64,000 nt of DNA, from contig JADHVL010000019.1 in the NCBI GenBank assembly GCA_016784025.1, positions 1 through 64,000 on the forward strand, read 5' to 3'. The notes under the pieces were generated by a model. The model was not told the origin of the DNA. It made no database searches and saw only the letters and a list, made by a program, of their open reading frames with translations. This DNA comes from Fidelibacterota bacterium. GTDB taxonomy: Bacteria > Fidelibacterota > UBA8477 > JABMPR01. Numbering within the stretch: position 1 is the first letter of the stretch; the number at the start of each line of letters is the position of its first letter. This document shows, piece by piece, positions 32,926 through 41,869 of the stretch. The translations under genes were made by a program, and so were the position numbers.

Positions 32926-34494
32926 ATGAAAAAGTTATTCAGAGAGTTCCAACCGGTGGTCCTTAGCCTCCTGCTCCTATTGATGGGCAGCCAAAGCATA
33001 CTCGCTCAGTCATATAAAATCGTGGATACAGGTCAGGCAACCTTCTACAACAACCAAAGTGCAATCAGTGCACCTCAGCCAGGTGAGTCCTTTTATGGCC
33101 AGGATGCCTCCATCAGCGGCCACCAACCCGATTATACTGACAATGGAGATGGCACTGTCACTGATAATGTGACGGGTCTCATGTGGCAACAGAGTACCGA
33201 TCTCAATGGTGACGGGATCACCAATGTGACTGATAAGCGAAGTCAAGCTGAGGCTGAGGCTGGAGCAGATACCTTCAGGCTGGCCGGTTATGATGATTGG
33301 CGCCTACCCTCGATCAAGGAGGCCTACTCCCTATTTATGTTCAGCGGTGAAGATCCCAGTGGTTATGAAGGGACGGATACTGAGGGACTGATCCCTTTTG
33401 TGGATACCAATTATTTTGATGTGGCCTATGGAGACACAGATGCCGGTGAACGCATCATCGATGGTCAGTATGCCAGTACTACTCTGTATGTGGGTACAAC
33501 TATGGGCGGTGATGCCACCATGTTTGGAGTCAATTTTGTGGATGGTCGTATCAAGGGCTATCCCACAGGACCCATGCCTGGTCAAACAGAGGACAAACAG
33601 TTCTATGTTCTCTATGTTCGGGGCAATGAATTGTATGGTCAGAATGAATTTGCGGACAATGGCAACAACACGGTTAGTGATGTAGCCACCGGTCTCATGT
33701 GGATGCAAGATGACAGTCAAATCGGTATGGACTGGGAGGCGGCTCTGACCTGGGCTCAGGCGAAAAATGCCGAGAGTTATCTTGGTTACAACGATTGGCG
33801 ATTGCCCAATGCCAAGGAACTCCACAGCATTTTGGATTACACTCGTTCACCTCAGACAACTAACTCAGCATCCATAGATCCTATTTTTTCCTGTACAACC
33901 ATAACAGATGAGGGTGGGGATCCAAATTATGCCAGTTACTGGTCCAGTTCCACCCACGCCAATATGAACAACGGTGCCTGGGGTGCCTATGTTTGCTTTG
34001 GTGAAGCTCTGGGTTTCATGGCAGATCCATTCCCACCGTTCAATGTTTCCTTACTGGATGTTCATGGTGCTGGTGCCCAGCGCAGTGACCCCAAGGCCGG
34101 ATCAGCTGAAGATTATCCCCAGGGTCATGGCCCTCAGGGTGATGTGATCCGCATAGATAATTTTGTAAGATTGGTTCGTGATATCCAGAGTTCAACTGGC
34201 CTGAATGATGATTTAGATAATGAGTCTCCCAAATCATTTTCTTTGGAGCAGAATTATCCCAATCCATTCAATCCCTCAACCACGCTCGAGTATAGTCTTT
34301 CCGAGCCAGGATACATTCGGATCGCTATTTATAACACCCTTGGACAGGAAGTGACACAACTTTACCAGGGGCTTCAGATCCCTGGTAGGCATCAAATTCT
34401 ATTTAATGCCGAAGGATTTAGTTCAGGAATATATCTTGTGGTTCTGGAGAGGGAGTCGACTCAACTCAAGCAAAAAATTCTGCTACTTAAATAA
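32926..34494 (+). CDS. Secreted DUF1566 protein with Por/T9SS-type sorting domain
   Basis: A 522-residue protein: signal peptide (cleavage after ILA), two DUF1566 domains (about 65-240 and 235-425; TGLMWQQ, DWRLPSIKE, TGLMWMQ, DWRLPNAKE), a loop STDLNGDGITNVTDK like a calcium site, and a sorting domain from about 440 to 522 ending QKILLLK. It is a paralogue of the lipoprotein at 30219 but exported by a different anchor: the first by lipidation, this one by the sorting domain. The preceding CotH-like gene ends 25 bases upstream, with GAGGAAG before this ATG. Confidence 0.85.
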   Translation: MKKLFREFQPVVLSLLLLLMGSQSILAQSYKIVDTGQATFYNNQSAISAPQPGESFYGQDASISGHQPDYTDNGDGTVTDNVTGLMWQQSTDLNGDGITNVTDKRSQAEAEAGADTFRLAGYDDWRLPSIKEAYSLFMFSGEDPSGYEGTDTEGLIPFVDTNYFDVAYGDTDAGERIIDGQYASTTLYVGTTMGGDATMFGVNFVDGRIKGYPTGPMPGQTEDKQFYVLYVRGNELYGQNEFADNGNNTVSDVATGLMWMQDDSQIGMDWEAALTWAQAKNAESYLGYNDWRLPNAKELHSILDYTRSPQTTNSASIDPIFSCTTITDEGGDPNYASYWSSSTHANMNNGAWGAYVCFGEALGFMADPFPPFNVSLLDVHGAGAQRSDPKAGSAEDYPQGHGPQGDVIRIDNFVRLVRDIQSSTGLNDDLDNESPKSFSLEQNYPNPFNPSTTLEYSLSEPGYIRIAIYNTLGQEVTQLYQGLQIPGRHQILFNAEGFSSGIYLVVLERESTQLKQKILLLK

Positions 34495-34518
34495 GACTGT
34501 ATCCAAATGAAAAATCCA

Positions 34519-34546
34519 GCCCCTTCACCCTGAAGGGGTCTTCTTA
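34519..34546 (+). terminator. Intrinsic terminator after the DUF1566 operon
   Basis: CCCCTTCA (34520-34527) pairs with TGAAGGGG (34531-34538) around CCC, then TCTTCTT. It closes the operon that starts at 29803. Confidence 0.8.
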
Positions 34547-34643
34547 TAACCGCCCACCGATTTTTCTTTCCGTTGAACGGCGTTGACTAGATTTTAAACA
34601 ACACCCCTATATATTCCTGACATTATTGAGTTCGAGGGGAGTT

Positions 34644-35054
34644 ATGGCATTTTTTATAGATCGCGAAAGAATATTTCAGCCGAGTCGAGTCAGGATCAAT
34701 TTTCTCATTCTGGGAGGATTGGCTTTTGTCCTTACAGAATTGTTCAGATTACGCTTAAGACCCCTCATCCGATCGCTTGAAATTACCGATTTCGGCTTCA
34801 CTGATACTATTGGCAATAGTGGTGGAATCATCGTTCAGATATTTCTAAGTCTGGCTATTATCAATCCTACAAAAATCCAAAGCTATAGGCTGGCTACCTT
34901 TTTCTCAGGTGGATTTATCCTATATGAATTTGCTCAACCCTACCTGCCTAAAGGAACCTTCGATTGGTATGATGTCCTGGCAACTGTCGTGGGTTATTGT
35001 ATTGCTATAATCTTATTAAAGCTAGTATGGAAAAAACATGAAAAAGCTGTTTAA
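34644..35054 (+). CDS. Hypothetical four-helix membrane protein
   Basis: A 136-residue protein I do not recognise by name. It has helices at about 18-36 (NFLILGGLAFVLTELF), 56-73, 81-97 and 110-127. The sequence DWYDVLATVVGYCIA near the end is like VanZ-type or DUF2809-type proteins, but I am not sure. ATG 34644 follows AGGGGAG; the longer TTG start at 34626 lies on that site. The next gene overlaps its last 17 bases. Confidence 0.6.
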   Translation: MAFFIDRERIFQPSRVRINFLILGGLAFVLTELFRLRLRPLIRSLEITDFGFTDTIGNSGGIIVQIFLSLAIINPTKIQSYRLATFFSGGFILYEFAQPYLPKGTFDWYDVLATVVGYCIAIILLKLVWKKHEKAV

Positions 35055-35535
35055 AATCCTCGGTGGATTCCTGGCCGGGATCAGTATCCTGATTGTCATG
35101 ACCTGCTCCTGGTACGTTATCAAATTCTATCCCCGCCATGCTGACGATCTGGAGTTTGGCAACCCAAATTTCTCTCAAAAGATCCTCATCGCTACTCAGG
35201 GAAGCACCTACAAAAATGAGGTGGTCCAGCGACTGGCAGAGAAACTCAGGGCTCGCGAGGTATATATCAAGGTTACTGATGTTTCCAATCTTGATTCAGT
35301 GGATCCTGATTCCTGGGCCGAGATTATCATCTTAAATACTAGCATTGCCGATAGGATGAATACCCGTGTCAGTCATTTTTTAGATATGGTTGGACCCATT
35401 GAAAATATCCTCGTCATCACAACTTCAGGAGGCGGTGACTTCGTACCCCCAAATTTGGAAGTTGATGGTATTACCACAGCCTCAAGGTTGAACGAGACTG
35501 AGAAAATGGCCACACGAATATTTCAGATGATTTAA
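35038..35535 (+). CDS. Membrane-anchored flavodoxin-like hypothetical protein
   Basis: A 165-residue protein with one N-terminal helix (about 8-28) followed by an alpha/beta domain. The strand-loop-helix KILIATQGSTYKNEVVQRLAEKL, later IIILNTSI and NILVITTSGGG, suggest a flavodoxin-like fold with the phosphate loop TQGSTYKNE, close to but not identical with the usual TxTGNTE. It overlaps the preceding membrane gene by 17 bases, so they are coupled. FMN binding is a guess from fold alone. Confidence 0.6.
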   Translation: MKKLFKILGGFLAGISILIVMTCSWYVIKFYPRHADDLEFGNPNFSQKILIATQGSTYKNEVVQRLAEKLRAREVYIKVTDVSNLDSVDPDSWAEIIILNTSIADRMNTRVSHFLDMVGPIENILVITTSGGGDFVPPNLEVDGITTASRLNETEKMATRIFQMI

Positions 35536-35638
35536 ACCAATAATTTTCCATTTTCCTGTAATTTGAAACTTGATTTATTTTCTGAATTAAGTAACTAGAA
35601 CCCTGGGCTTGATCACAACAAAAAGGGATTATAAAGCG

Positions 35639-37099
35639 ATGAAACGGATAAGTTTTTTGCTAGTTGCTGGTATGGTTTTTTGGGGGTGTTCACCCATCGA
35701 TGAAGATTCAGCCGGGGTTCAGAAATTTTCAACCAAAAACAAGATTGTTTCAGTATATACCACTGCTGAAAATACAGATTTAAGACTCACTCCCACAGGG
35801 ACAAGCTCATTTGAACCTGCAGAACAGGCCAAGGAAACAGAAGTTTCCATTTTTGTTAATCCTGAAAAATCCTTCCAGACCTTCTGGGGTATTGGTGGAG
35901 CGCTTACAGATGCTTCAGCAGAGGTGTTTGCAAAATTGCCTGTTGAACAACAGGAAGCATTTTTGAAATCCTATTATGATGTGAACGAAGGTATCGGCTA
36001 CACTCTTGCACGAGTGCCTATCCACAGTTGTGATTTCAGCAGCGCCAGTTTCACCTATATTTCTGATACGGACCAGGAGCTAAGGACTTTTAGCATTGAT
36101 CATGATCAGGAATTTCGCATCCCTTTCATCAAAAAAGCCATTCAAGCTGCTGGTGGTGAGCTACCCCTTTATGCCAGCCCCTGGAGTCCCCCACCCCATA
36201 TGAAAAGCAATGGTGAAATGCTCCATGGCGGCAGTTTGCTCCCTGAGTATTATGACTCCTGGGCACTCTATTATACCAAGTTTATCAAAGCTTATGAAGC
36301 TGAAGGCATGCCCATATGGGGTATTACCCTTCAAAATGAACCTATGGCTACCCAAAGGTGGGAATCTTGTATTTACACAGCTGAACAAGAGCGAGACTTC
36401 CTTAAAAATCATCTTGGACCCACAATGGTTCGTGAAGGATTACATGATAAAAAAATTATTGTTTGGGATCATAATCGCGATCTCATCGCCAACCGTGCCC
36501 ATACCATCTTTGGCGACCCTGAAGCATCTAAATACGCCTGGGGAATTGGTTTCCATTGGTATGAGACCTGGACTGGCAGCGACCCCAACTATAATAATCT
36601 GAATAATGTGACTGAGTCCTATCCCGATAAAAAGCTGGTCTTTACCGAGGGTTGTGCAGAACGTTTTATTGATGGTCGCTATGAATATTGGCCCAATGCC
36701 GAACGTTATGGTAACTCAATGATTAATGATTTTAATCATGGCACGGTTGGTTGGACTGACTGGAATATCTTATTGGATGAAACGGGTGGTCCAAATCATG
36801 TGGGAAATCTTTGTTTTGCTCCGGTTCATGCTGACACCAAAACAGGTGAATTAATCTATACACCGACCTATTATTATATCGGACATTTCTCGAAATTTAT
36901 TCGACCTGGTGCCAAACGCATCAGCACCTCGGCCAGCAGAACCCATCTGGAGAGTACTTCATTCCTGAATGAAGATGGAAAAATGGTCACAGTGGTCATG
37001 AACCATACTGATGATCCCATTGACTATAAACTCTATGTAGGTACCAATGCAGTCAGGGAAAGTATCCCAGCTCACGCCATGCAAACTCTGCTCTATTGA
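35639..37099 (+). CDS. GH30-family lipoprotein glycoside hydrolase
   Basis: A 486-residue lipoprotein (VAGMVFWGC) of glycoside hydrolase family 30: GIGGALTDASAE near the start of the barrel, ASPWSPPPHMKSNG, LQNEPMA with acid/base Glu234, and VFTEGCAE with nucleophile Glu337, then the beta-side domain (about 400-486). GH30 includes beta-1,6-glucanases and glucosylceramidases; with GH128 and GH16 enzymes in the same neighbourhood, cutting the beta-1,6 branches of laminarin is the best guess. ATG 35639 has AAAAGGG ten bases upstream. It stands alone. Confidence 0.88.
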   Translation: MKRISFLLVAGMVFWGCSPIDEDSAGVQKFSTKNKIVSVYTTAENTDLRLTPTGTSSFEPAEQAKETEVSIFVNPEKSFQTFWGIGGALTDASAEVFAKLPVEQQEAFLKSYYDVNEGIGYTLARVPIHSCDFSSASFTYISDTDQELRTFSIDHDQEFRIPFIKKAIQAAGGELPLYASPWSPPPHMKSNGEMLHGGSLLPEYYDSWALYYTKFIKAYEAEGMPIWGITLQNEPMATQRWESCIYTAEQERDFLKNHLGPTMVREGLHDKKIIVWDHNRDLIANRAHTIFGDPEASKYAWGIGFHWYETWTGSDPNYNNLNNVTESYPDKKLVFTEGCAERFIDGRYEYWPNAERYGNSMINDFNHGTVGWTDWNILLDETGGPNHVGNLCFAPVHADTKTGELIYTPTYYYIGHFSKFIRPGAKRISTSASRTHLESTSFLNEDGKMVTVVMNHTDDPIDYKLYVGTNAVRESIPAHAMQTLLY

Positions 37100-37134
37100 A
37101 CAGGACGATTCCTGCAGACACCAGTGGAAATATT

Positions 37135-37698
37135 TTAGGTTTTTGCGGCTTTGACCTTGCTTACCAGCAGGGATATTCCGGCTACGATCATCCAGAGCAC
37201 AAGTATGTATAATAGAATAACTCTGATGATGTAGCCTCCACTTATGGTGTAAACAACCATATTGGACAAATCAGGGATGCTAGAGGATGCTATCAAAAAT
37301 ACCAGGGTTGGGATAATATCCAGGATGGCAATTGATATAGCCACAATTGGGAAAATAAAGGCAGATTTGGCCAGACGGGTCCCTTCGGGCAACTGACGAG
37401 CCAGCATTAAGCTCAAGGCAAAGAAGGAGAGCATGAAACCGGTCATGGATATGAGATTCAAGTTAAAGGTCCAAATAAAACCCTGCAACTGACCCAGGTC
37501 CTCTAACTTCAGGAAAAATACTTTAAAGACTGATGCATCAAATGAAAGCCAGACCTCATTGAACTCGGCCGTATCAATTCCCATTTTTCCAAATAGTTGA
37601 ATGATATAGGTATATACTGGAACGAAAATCAGCAAACCGAGAATAAGTATGTTTCGGTTTAGTTTTTTGGTTGGATTGTTCTTCAAATAGGTAAGCAT
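37135..37698 (-). CDS. Hypothetical four-helix membrane protein
   Basis: A 187-residue protein without a recognised family. It has a basic start (LKNNPTKKLNR) and helices at about 17-36, 73-95, 108-136 and 152-178. A soluble loop lies between the first two helices. ATG 37698 has a strong GGGGAGGAG site; the frame reaches 37728. It is convergent with the GH30 gene, 35 bases apart. Confidence 0.65.
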   Translation of the reverse strand: MLTYLKNNPTKKLNRNILILGLLIFVPVYTYIIQLFGKMGIDTAEFNEVWLSFDASVFKVFFLKLEDLGQLQGFIWTFNLNLISMTGFMLSFFALSLMLARQLPEGTRLAKSAFIFPIVAISIAILDIIPTLVFLIASSSIPDLSNMVVYTISGGYIIRVILLYILVLWMIVAGISLLVSKVKAAKT

Positions 37699-37871
37699 GA
37701 GTCTCCTCCCCAGATCATTAGAAATCAAATTTTAACATCTGGACAATCTAAGTATTTATCTTTATTCTGTGATATATATTCTTTGTCGACACCTTCGATT
37801 GCGTCTGAAGGAGTTGACATTTCTGGATTTTTTGATCACTTCTAGGGGCTAGACAATAGCGTGAAATAATT

Positions 37872-37887
37872 CCCCTTTGAAAAGGGG
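37872..37887 (+). promoter_or_regulatory. Hairpin over the ribosome site of the DUF2161 gene
   Basis: CCCCTTT (37872-37878) pairs with AAAGGGG (37881-37887) with only GA between. The right arm is the Shine-Dalgarno for the TTG start at 37894. A similar arrangement precedes the gene at 38667. Confidence 0.45.
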
Positions 37888-37893
37888 CAAATT

Positions 37894-38577
37894 TTGGGAC
37901 TTGATATGCAGGAAATCGATTTATACCCTCCATTAAAAACGTATCTGGAAAACCAGGGGTATGAGGTAAAAAGCGAGATCCTCAATTGTGATGTTGTGGC
38001 GCTTCGCGAGGATGAAGCTGCCGTCATCATTGAGCTCAAGCTATCATTGAATCTGACCATCCTGCTTCAGGCTGTTGATCGCCTTAAAATCTCTAATACT
38101 ATCTATATCGGTGTCCCTAAAGGATTAGCCGTCTTAAAGAAGCGGCGCAAACAAATCGTAAAACTCATGCGTATGCTGGGTCTTGGTCTTATTGTGATTG
38201 ATCCAAAATCCAGGATAGGAAATGTGGATGTCCTCTGTGATCCCGGTGAGTACAAACCGCGACAGGTTAAAAAACAGACCCAGAGATTGTTGAGAGAATT
38301 TCAGGAGCGTGTGGGCGACCCCAACAGGGGTGGAAGCAGTATGCAGCGGGGCATTATGACAGCTTATCGACAAAAAGCCCTGGCCATCTCTGGATATCTT
38401 CTGGAGCATGGGGCAACCAAGGCGGCCATCATAGCCAAAGTCTTGCAAGAGCCCAAAACGCGCAACATTCTGTATGATAATGTCTATGGCTGGTTCGATC
38501 GTTTAGGTCAAGGTGTCTATACACTGTCTCCTCGAGGTGAGGCTGAAGTACCGGATTGGAAATCAAGAAGCAACTGA
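37894..38577 (+). CDS. DUF2161 (PD-(D/E)XK-like) protein
   Basis: A 227-residue protein of the DUF2161 kind, a predicted PD-(D/E)XK nuclease-fold domain. The core reads YEVKSEILNCDVVALRED and AAVIIELKLSLNLTILLQA, where Asp, then ELK, form the metal-binding set and the following Gln is conserved. A C-terminal helical region (HGATKAAIIAKVLQEPKTRNILY) may bind DNA. No partner methyltransferase or toxin gene is nearby, so its role is unknown. I chose TTG 37894 because AAAAGGGG lies six bases before it; ATG 37906 is the alternative. Confidence 0.78.
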   Translation: MGLDMQEIDLYPPLKTYLENQGYEVKSEILNCDVVALREDEAAVIIELKLSLNLTILLQAVDRLKISNTIYIGVPKGLAVLKKRRKQIVKLMRMLGLGLIVIDPKSRIGNVDVLCDPGEYKPRQVKKQTQRLLREFQERVGDPNRGGSSMQRGIMTAYRQKALAISGYLLEHGATKAAIIAKVLQEPKTRNILYDNVYGWFDRLGQGVYTLSPRGEAEVPDWKSRSN

Positions 38578-38645
38578 CTTCCCGGAGAATATTCAATTAT
38601 TACTTGCTATTTATCATTGATTGTGCTTTGACTTTATTGTAGATT

Positions 38646-38662
38646 CCCCCGAACAAAGGGGG
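38646..38662 (+). promoter_or_regulatory. Hairpin over the ribosome site of the secreted protein gene
   Basis: CCCCC (38646-38650) pairs with GGGGG (38658-38662) across GAACAAA. The G run is the Shine-Dalgarno four bases ahead of the ATG at 38667, so the stem could reduce translation. Confidence 0.4.
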
Positions 38663-38666
38663 TTAT

Positions 38667-39707
38667 ATGCACAAGAAAATATTAATACTTACCTCTCTCC
38701 TATTGCTCATTCCTGCCTCACGCTCCTGCGCTCAGGATTCTCTCTATACAAGTATTTCAGGTGATACGTTGACTATTCATCATGATGAGACAGAGCGTAA
38801 TTGTGCTGCGCTTTTTACCTGGGATGTCAATATTGTAGACAACCTCATTACGGTCACCGAGGTGGATACAGGCGATCAAGCCTGGTGTATGTGCACCTTT
38901 GATCTCGAAGTAGGTCTGACGGGCTTAGATCCAGGGTCTTATCAGATTGATGTGTGGAGTAATGATATTGGTTCGGATCCGATTTTTCATGGATCACTCA
39001 ACCTGGACTGGGGGAATCTTTCTACTACTGGACATGCAGAATCTGACTGTCTGAATCTGCGCGATGATACATCCTTTGTTGAATTGTCTGTGAGCGGAGA
39101 CACCTTGAACCTGTTCTGGAACACACCAATGCTCAATTGCATTTTTATGCCGGTTTGGAGTGGTTGGCTGGATGCAGATACATTTCGTGTTGCCATGGTA
39201 GATACAGGACCTCCTGTAGATTGTATCTGTCCCTTCGAGGTTGAGGCCTCATTCGCTTCATTTGCACCAGGGACTTACACCCTAGATTTTTGGAATGGGG
39301 AATACGGTTATCCGCAATTCAACATTTCTGGTCTCCGTGATGGCCTGGCAATCTCAGGCGAATATCAGAGTCCCTGCTATAACATCACCACAATTTCTGA
39401 GGAGGAAGACATTCAAAAACCTGACCAAGTGCTGGTGGATGTTCAATCCTATCCCAATCCCTTCAATTCTCAGACAATGATTACTTATCGAGTCCTGGAT
39501 GTAGTCGATCTGAGCATCCAAATTTACAGCATTGAAGGTTCCTTTGTACAGACAATAGCCCGGCATTCACAGACCCAACCGGGTAGATATAATATCTCCT
39601 GGTCGGGGATTAATGCTTCGGGAGAAGCTGTTGGTTCCGGGGTTTATTTACTGGTGATCCAATATGGTACTGAAAGTTCTGTGAATCGTTTGCTGCTTCT
39701 GAAGTGA
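38667..39707 (+). CDS. Secreted protein with two repeats and a Por/T9SS-type sorting domain
   Basis: A 346-residue protein with a signal peptide (cleavage near RSCA), two tandem copies of a beta domain of about 115 residues (about 25-135 and 136-248) and a sorting domain (about 265-346; QSYPNPFNSQTMITY, ending RLLLLK). Each copy has the order SGDTL, N-C-A/M-F/P, W, VDTG, CMC or CIC, F-VE-SF/GL, PGTYT/YQID. Cysteine pairs in each repeat (CMCTF, CICPF with partners) suggest disulfides. I do not recognise the domain. Confidence 0.7.
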   Translation: MHKKILILTSLLLLIPASRSCAQDSLYTSISGDTLTIHHDETERNCAALFTWDVNIVDNLITVTEVDTGDQAWCMCTFDLEVGLTGLDPGSYQIDVWSNDIGSDPIFHGSLNLDWGNLSTTGHAESDCLNLRDDTSFVELSVSGDTLNLFWNTPMLNCIFMPVWSGWLDADTFRVAMVDTGPPVDCICPFEVEASFASFAPGTYTLDFWNGEYGYPQFNISGLRDGLAISGEYQSPCYNITTISEEEDIQKPDQVLVDVQSYPNPFNSQTMITYRVLDVVDLSIQIYSIEGSFVQTIARHSQTQPGRYNISWSGINASGEAVGSGVYLLVIQYGTESSVNRLLLLK

Positions 39708-39769
39708 TAAGCAACCAGTTTCCCGAGGCTACAAGCCGACTAAACTGGTTACAGATTTACACAGGATCT

Positions 39770-39812
39770 CCAAACCAGCTTGACTCACTTCGTTCGTTGA
39801 AAGCTGGTTTGG
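39770..39812. terminator. Long hairpin between convergent genes
   Basis: CCAAACCAGCTT (39770-39781) is perfectly complementary to AAGCTGGTTTGG (39801-39812) across 19 bases. It sits between the secreted protein gene and the convergent LolA-like gene. No T tract follows. Confidence 0.5.
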
Positions 39813-39847
39813 ATGATCCAATTGGGTTCATCATAAATGCTAAATAT

Positions 39848-40597
39848 TTATTCCCTAAGCGCGGCCTTGGTGAACATATACTCAGGTATATCTACACCAA
39901 ACTTGATGTCTTCAATGATGTACAGAGTACCCTGGCCTTTGGCCATGACATCCTTAAAGAACATTTCCTTGGGATACCAACGATCGGCAATCTTCATCAC
40001 TGAGCGAATCTCAAAGTTTTTCAAGAGGGTCGTACCATTTTTGGCATAACGCTCTTCTTTGAGAGGTAGATACCGAGTTTTGTCGACCCATACCTTGCGT
40101 TGAGCATAGGCAACATCTTCTATACCTTCCTTAACTCGAAGTCGGAGAACATAACAGGAACGATCCATAAAGACTTCTTCGCCCACAACAGCTGCATCAT
40201 AAAGATCAAGCAATTTGCCATTGTCTACCATATCCTCATAGGAGAGATCAGAACCGGAAACGCTCTGTCGTAACATGTGTCCACTGATCTGGATAACTCG
40301 ATCAGCCTGTGGCGTATACATCCACAAGACATCTTCCAGACGGAGCATCTTGACGCCTTTTTCACGGGCAGGACTGAGATATTCAACCAGAGAAGTAGTT
40401 TCACCTTTGGACCAGCTGCGAGAGGTAATCCGAGTCTCGCGACCGCGACGATTGGTGATGACCATTGTAGCTGTGGCTTCGGCAGATTCAGTGACCATCT
40501 GTTTATCAATTTTACGCAGGATCTCCGCAGCATCTGGCTGGGCCATGAGCATAGCAGGCATGGCGCCTAAAAACAGGTAGGGTAATAAGTTTCTCAT
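39848..40597 (-). CDS. LolA-like outer-membrane lipoprotein-sorting family protein
   Basis: A 249-residue periplasmic protein with a signal peptide (cleavage near LMAQ) and the LolA-like fold of the COG2834 group: ATATMVITNRRGRE, SWSKGETTSLVEYLSPAREKG, LRLEDVLWMYTPQADRVI, RQSVSGSDLSYEDMV, KVWVDKTRYLPLKEERY. This branch is not LolA itself; it is found with RND/MMPL or ABC exporters and is thought to carry lipids through the periplasm. Its ATG overlaps the stop of the second permease by four bases, making it the last gene of the TetR-headed operon. Confidence 0.85.
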   Translation of the reverse strand: MRNLLPYLFLGAMPAMLMAQPDAAEILRKIDKQMVTESAEATATMVITNRRGRETRITSRSWSKGETTSLVEYLSPAREKGVKMLRLEDVLWMYTPQADRVIQISGHMLRQSVSGSDLSYEDMVDNGKLLDLYDAAVVGEEVFMDRSCYVLRLRVKEGIEDVAYAQRKVWVDKTRYLPLKEERYAKNGTTLLKNFEIRSVMKIADRWYPKEMFFKDVMAKGQGTLYIIEDIKFGVDIPEYMFTKAALRE

Positions 40598-41868
40598 GTT
40601 TCTAATTCCTTAAAAAGACTGGCTGTATCACGTTTGAAAATCCTAAGACCTGAGAGTCCAGCTCCCAGAAGCGTTGCAAATACACCAGGGAAGAATCCTA
40701 TATAGAAAGCCGGCACTGTAATTCGAGCACGGATGATTGTAGGCATTAGCATTTCGCTATCCCCCATCATATCGCCAATGTTGAACCCGACCTCCTGGAG
40801 CCAATATGAAAATCCCAGGCCAAATATGGTCCCAACAATGGTGCCCATAAGAGCAACTCCGAGACTTTCAATTATGAGACTACGATATACATGCCCTTTA
40901 GATTCGCCAACGGCTAGTCTTAGTCCCATTTCACCGTAACGTCGAATGGCACCCATTAGCCCTGTGTTCCAGAGAACAATACCCATGGCGAAGATCATTA
41001 TAAAACTCATGATACTACCAGCCTTGCTGGCATACCCAAAATATTCCCGCAATCCAGCATCATCCAGCATTGGAGTCATCAGGGGACTAAAACGGTCTGC
41101 AGAATCACTCCTCGCCGCATTGAATTCAGCTGTAAGTGCAGATGCGACCAAATCGTCATAGTTAGACGTGTTGGTGTACCCCAGGATTTCTGAGCTCCAA
41201 TCCCCCATATCCAACATAGCTTTTACATCATTGATATCAGCCAGAAACATTTTTTTATCCATAGGGGGTGTGCCAAAATAGATAATCCCGGAGATATGGA
41301 AATTGTTCAACACCATGGAGCCATTGACAGTTGAACTGATGAGCGTCACATCATCGCCTGCATTAAGGTCCATCTGATCAGCCAGAGTCACACCCATCAC
41401 TATATCGCCTGGCTTCTGGGGAAGCGTTCCCTCTTGCAGCCCAGCTCCAAGATTCCAGCGATTTCGTTCTGCTGTATCAGCTCCGAAGAAATCGATTCCG
41501 ACCCCGCCTGCACCCACCTGTGCGCGAGTCTCACGATTTTCATCAAAGGCATCCAGCAAGCCACCAAACTTGACTCTCTCTGACCACTTGAGCTGTGGAT
41601 ATTCGCTTCGAAGCATCTCCATCATACCGGGACCGTCTTCCAAGGCCAAATCATTTGGTACAACATCTTTTTCTTCGTAGTAAGCTCTGGAAGTGATTTT
41701 CACATGACCTGATTCATACATGGCCGCATTATTGAAAAAATCATCAAAAATACCTTTCATGTATGTGAACATAAAGACCGTTAGCATTACACCCATGGCT
41801 ACCACAATACTGGGAAGCAGACTGCGATGCCTATCCCGAAGCATACCTTTCATCAGGAATCTGAACAT
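40594..41868 (-). CDS. ABC transporter permease, FtsX/LolC type (second)
   Basis: A 424-residue permease of the MacB/LolCE layout: one helix at about 18-40, a large periplasmic domain (about 45-270), and three helices near the end (about 285-307, 330-360, 385-410) forming the FtsX domain. EMGLRLAVGESKGHVYRSLIIESL is the coupling region, equivalent to the usual GxxRAxGxxxxxI. The start LMKGMLRDRHRSLLPSIVVAMGV is typical. It is separated by a single base from the previous permease gene, so both should assemble as one heterodimer with the ATPase at 43059. Confidence 0.88.
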   Translation of the reverse strand: MFRFLMKGMLRDRHRSLLPSIVVAMGVMLTVFMFTYMKGIFDDFFNNAAMYESGHVKITSRAYYEEKDVVPNDLALEDGPGMMEMLRSEYPQLKWSERVKFGGLLDAFDENRETRAQVGAGGVGIDFFGADTAERNRWNLGAGLQEGTLPQKPGDIVMGVTLADQMDLNAGDDVTLISSTVNGSMVLNNFHISGIIYFGTPPMDKKMFLADINDVKAMLDMGDWSSEILGYTNTSNYDDLVASALTAEFNAARSDSADRFSPLMTPMLDDAGLREYFGYASKAGSIMSFIMIFAMGIVLWNTGLMGAIRRYGEMGLRLAVGESKGHVYRSLIIESLGVALMGTIVGTIFGLGFSYWLQEVGFNIGDMMGDSEMLMPTIIRARITVPAFYIGFFPGVFATLLGAGLSGLRIFKRDTASLFKELET

Positions 41869-41869
41869 A

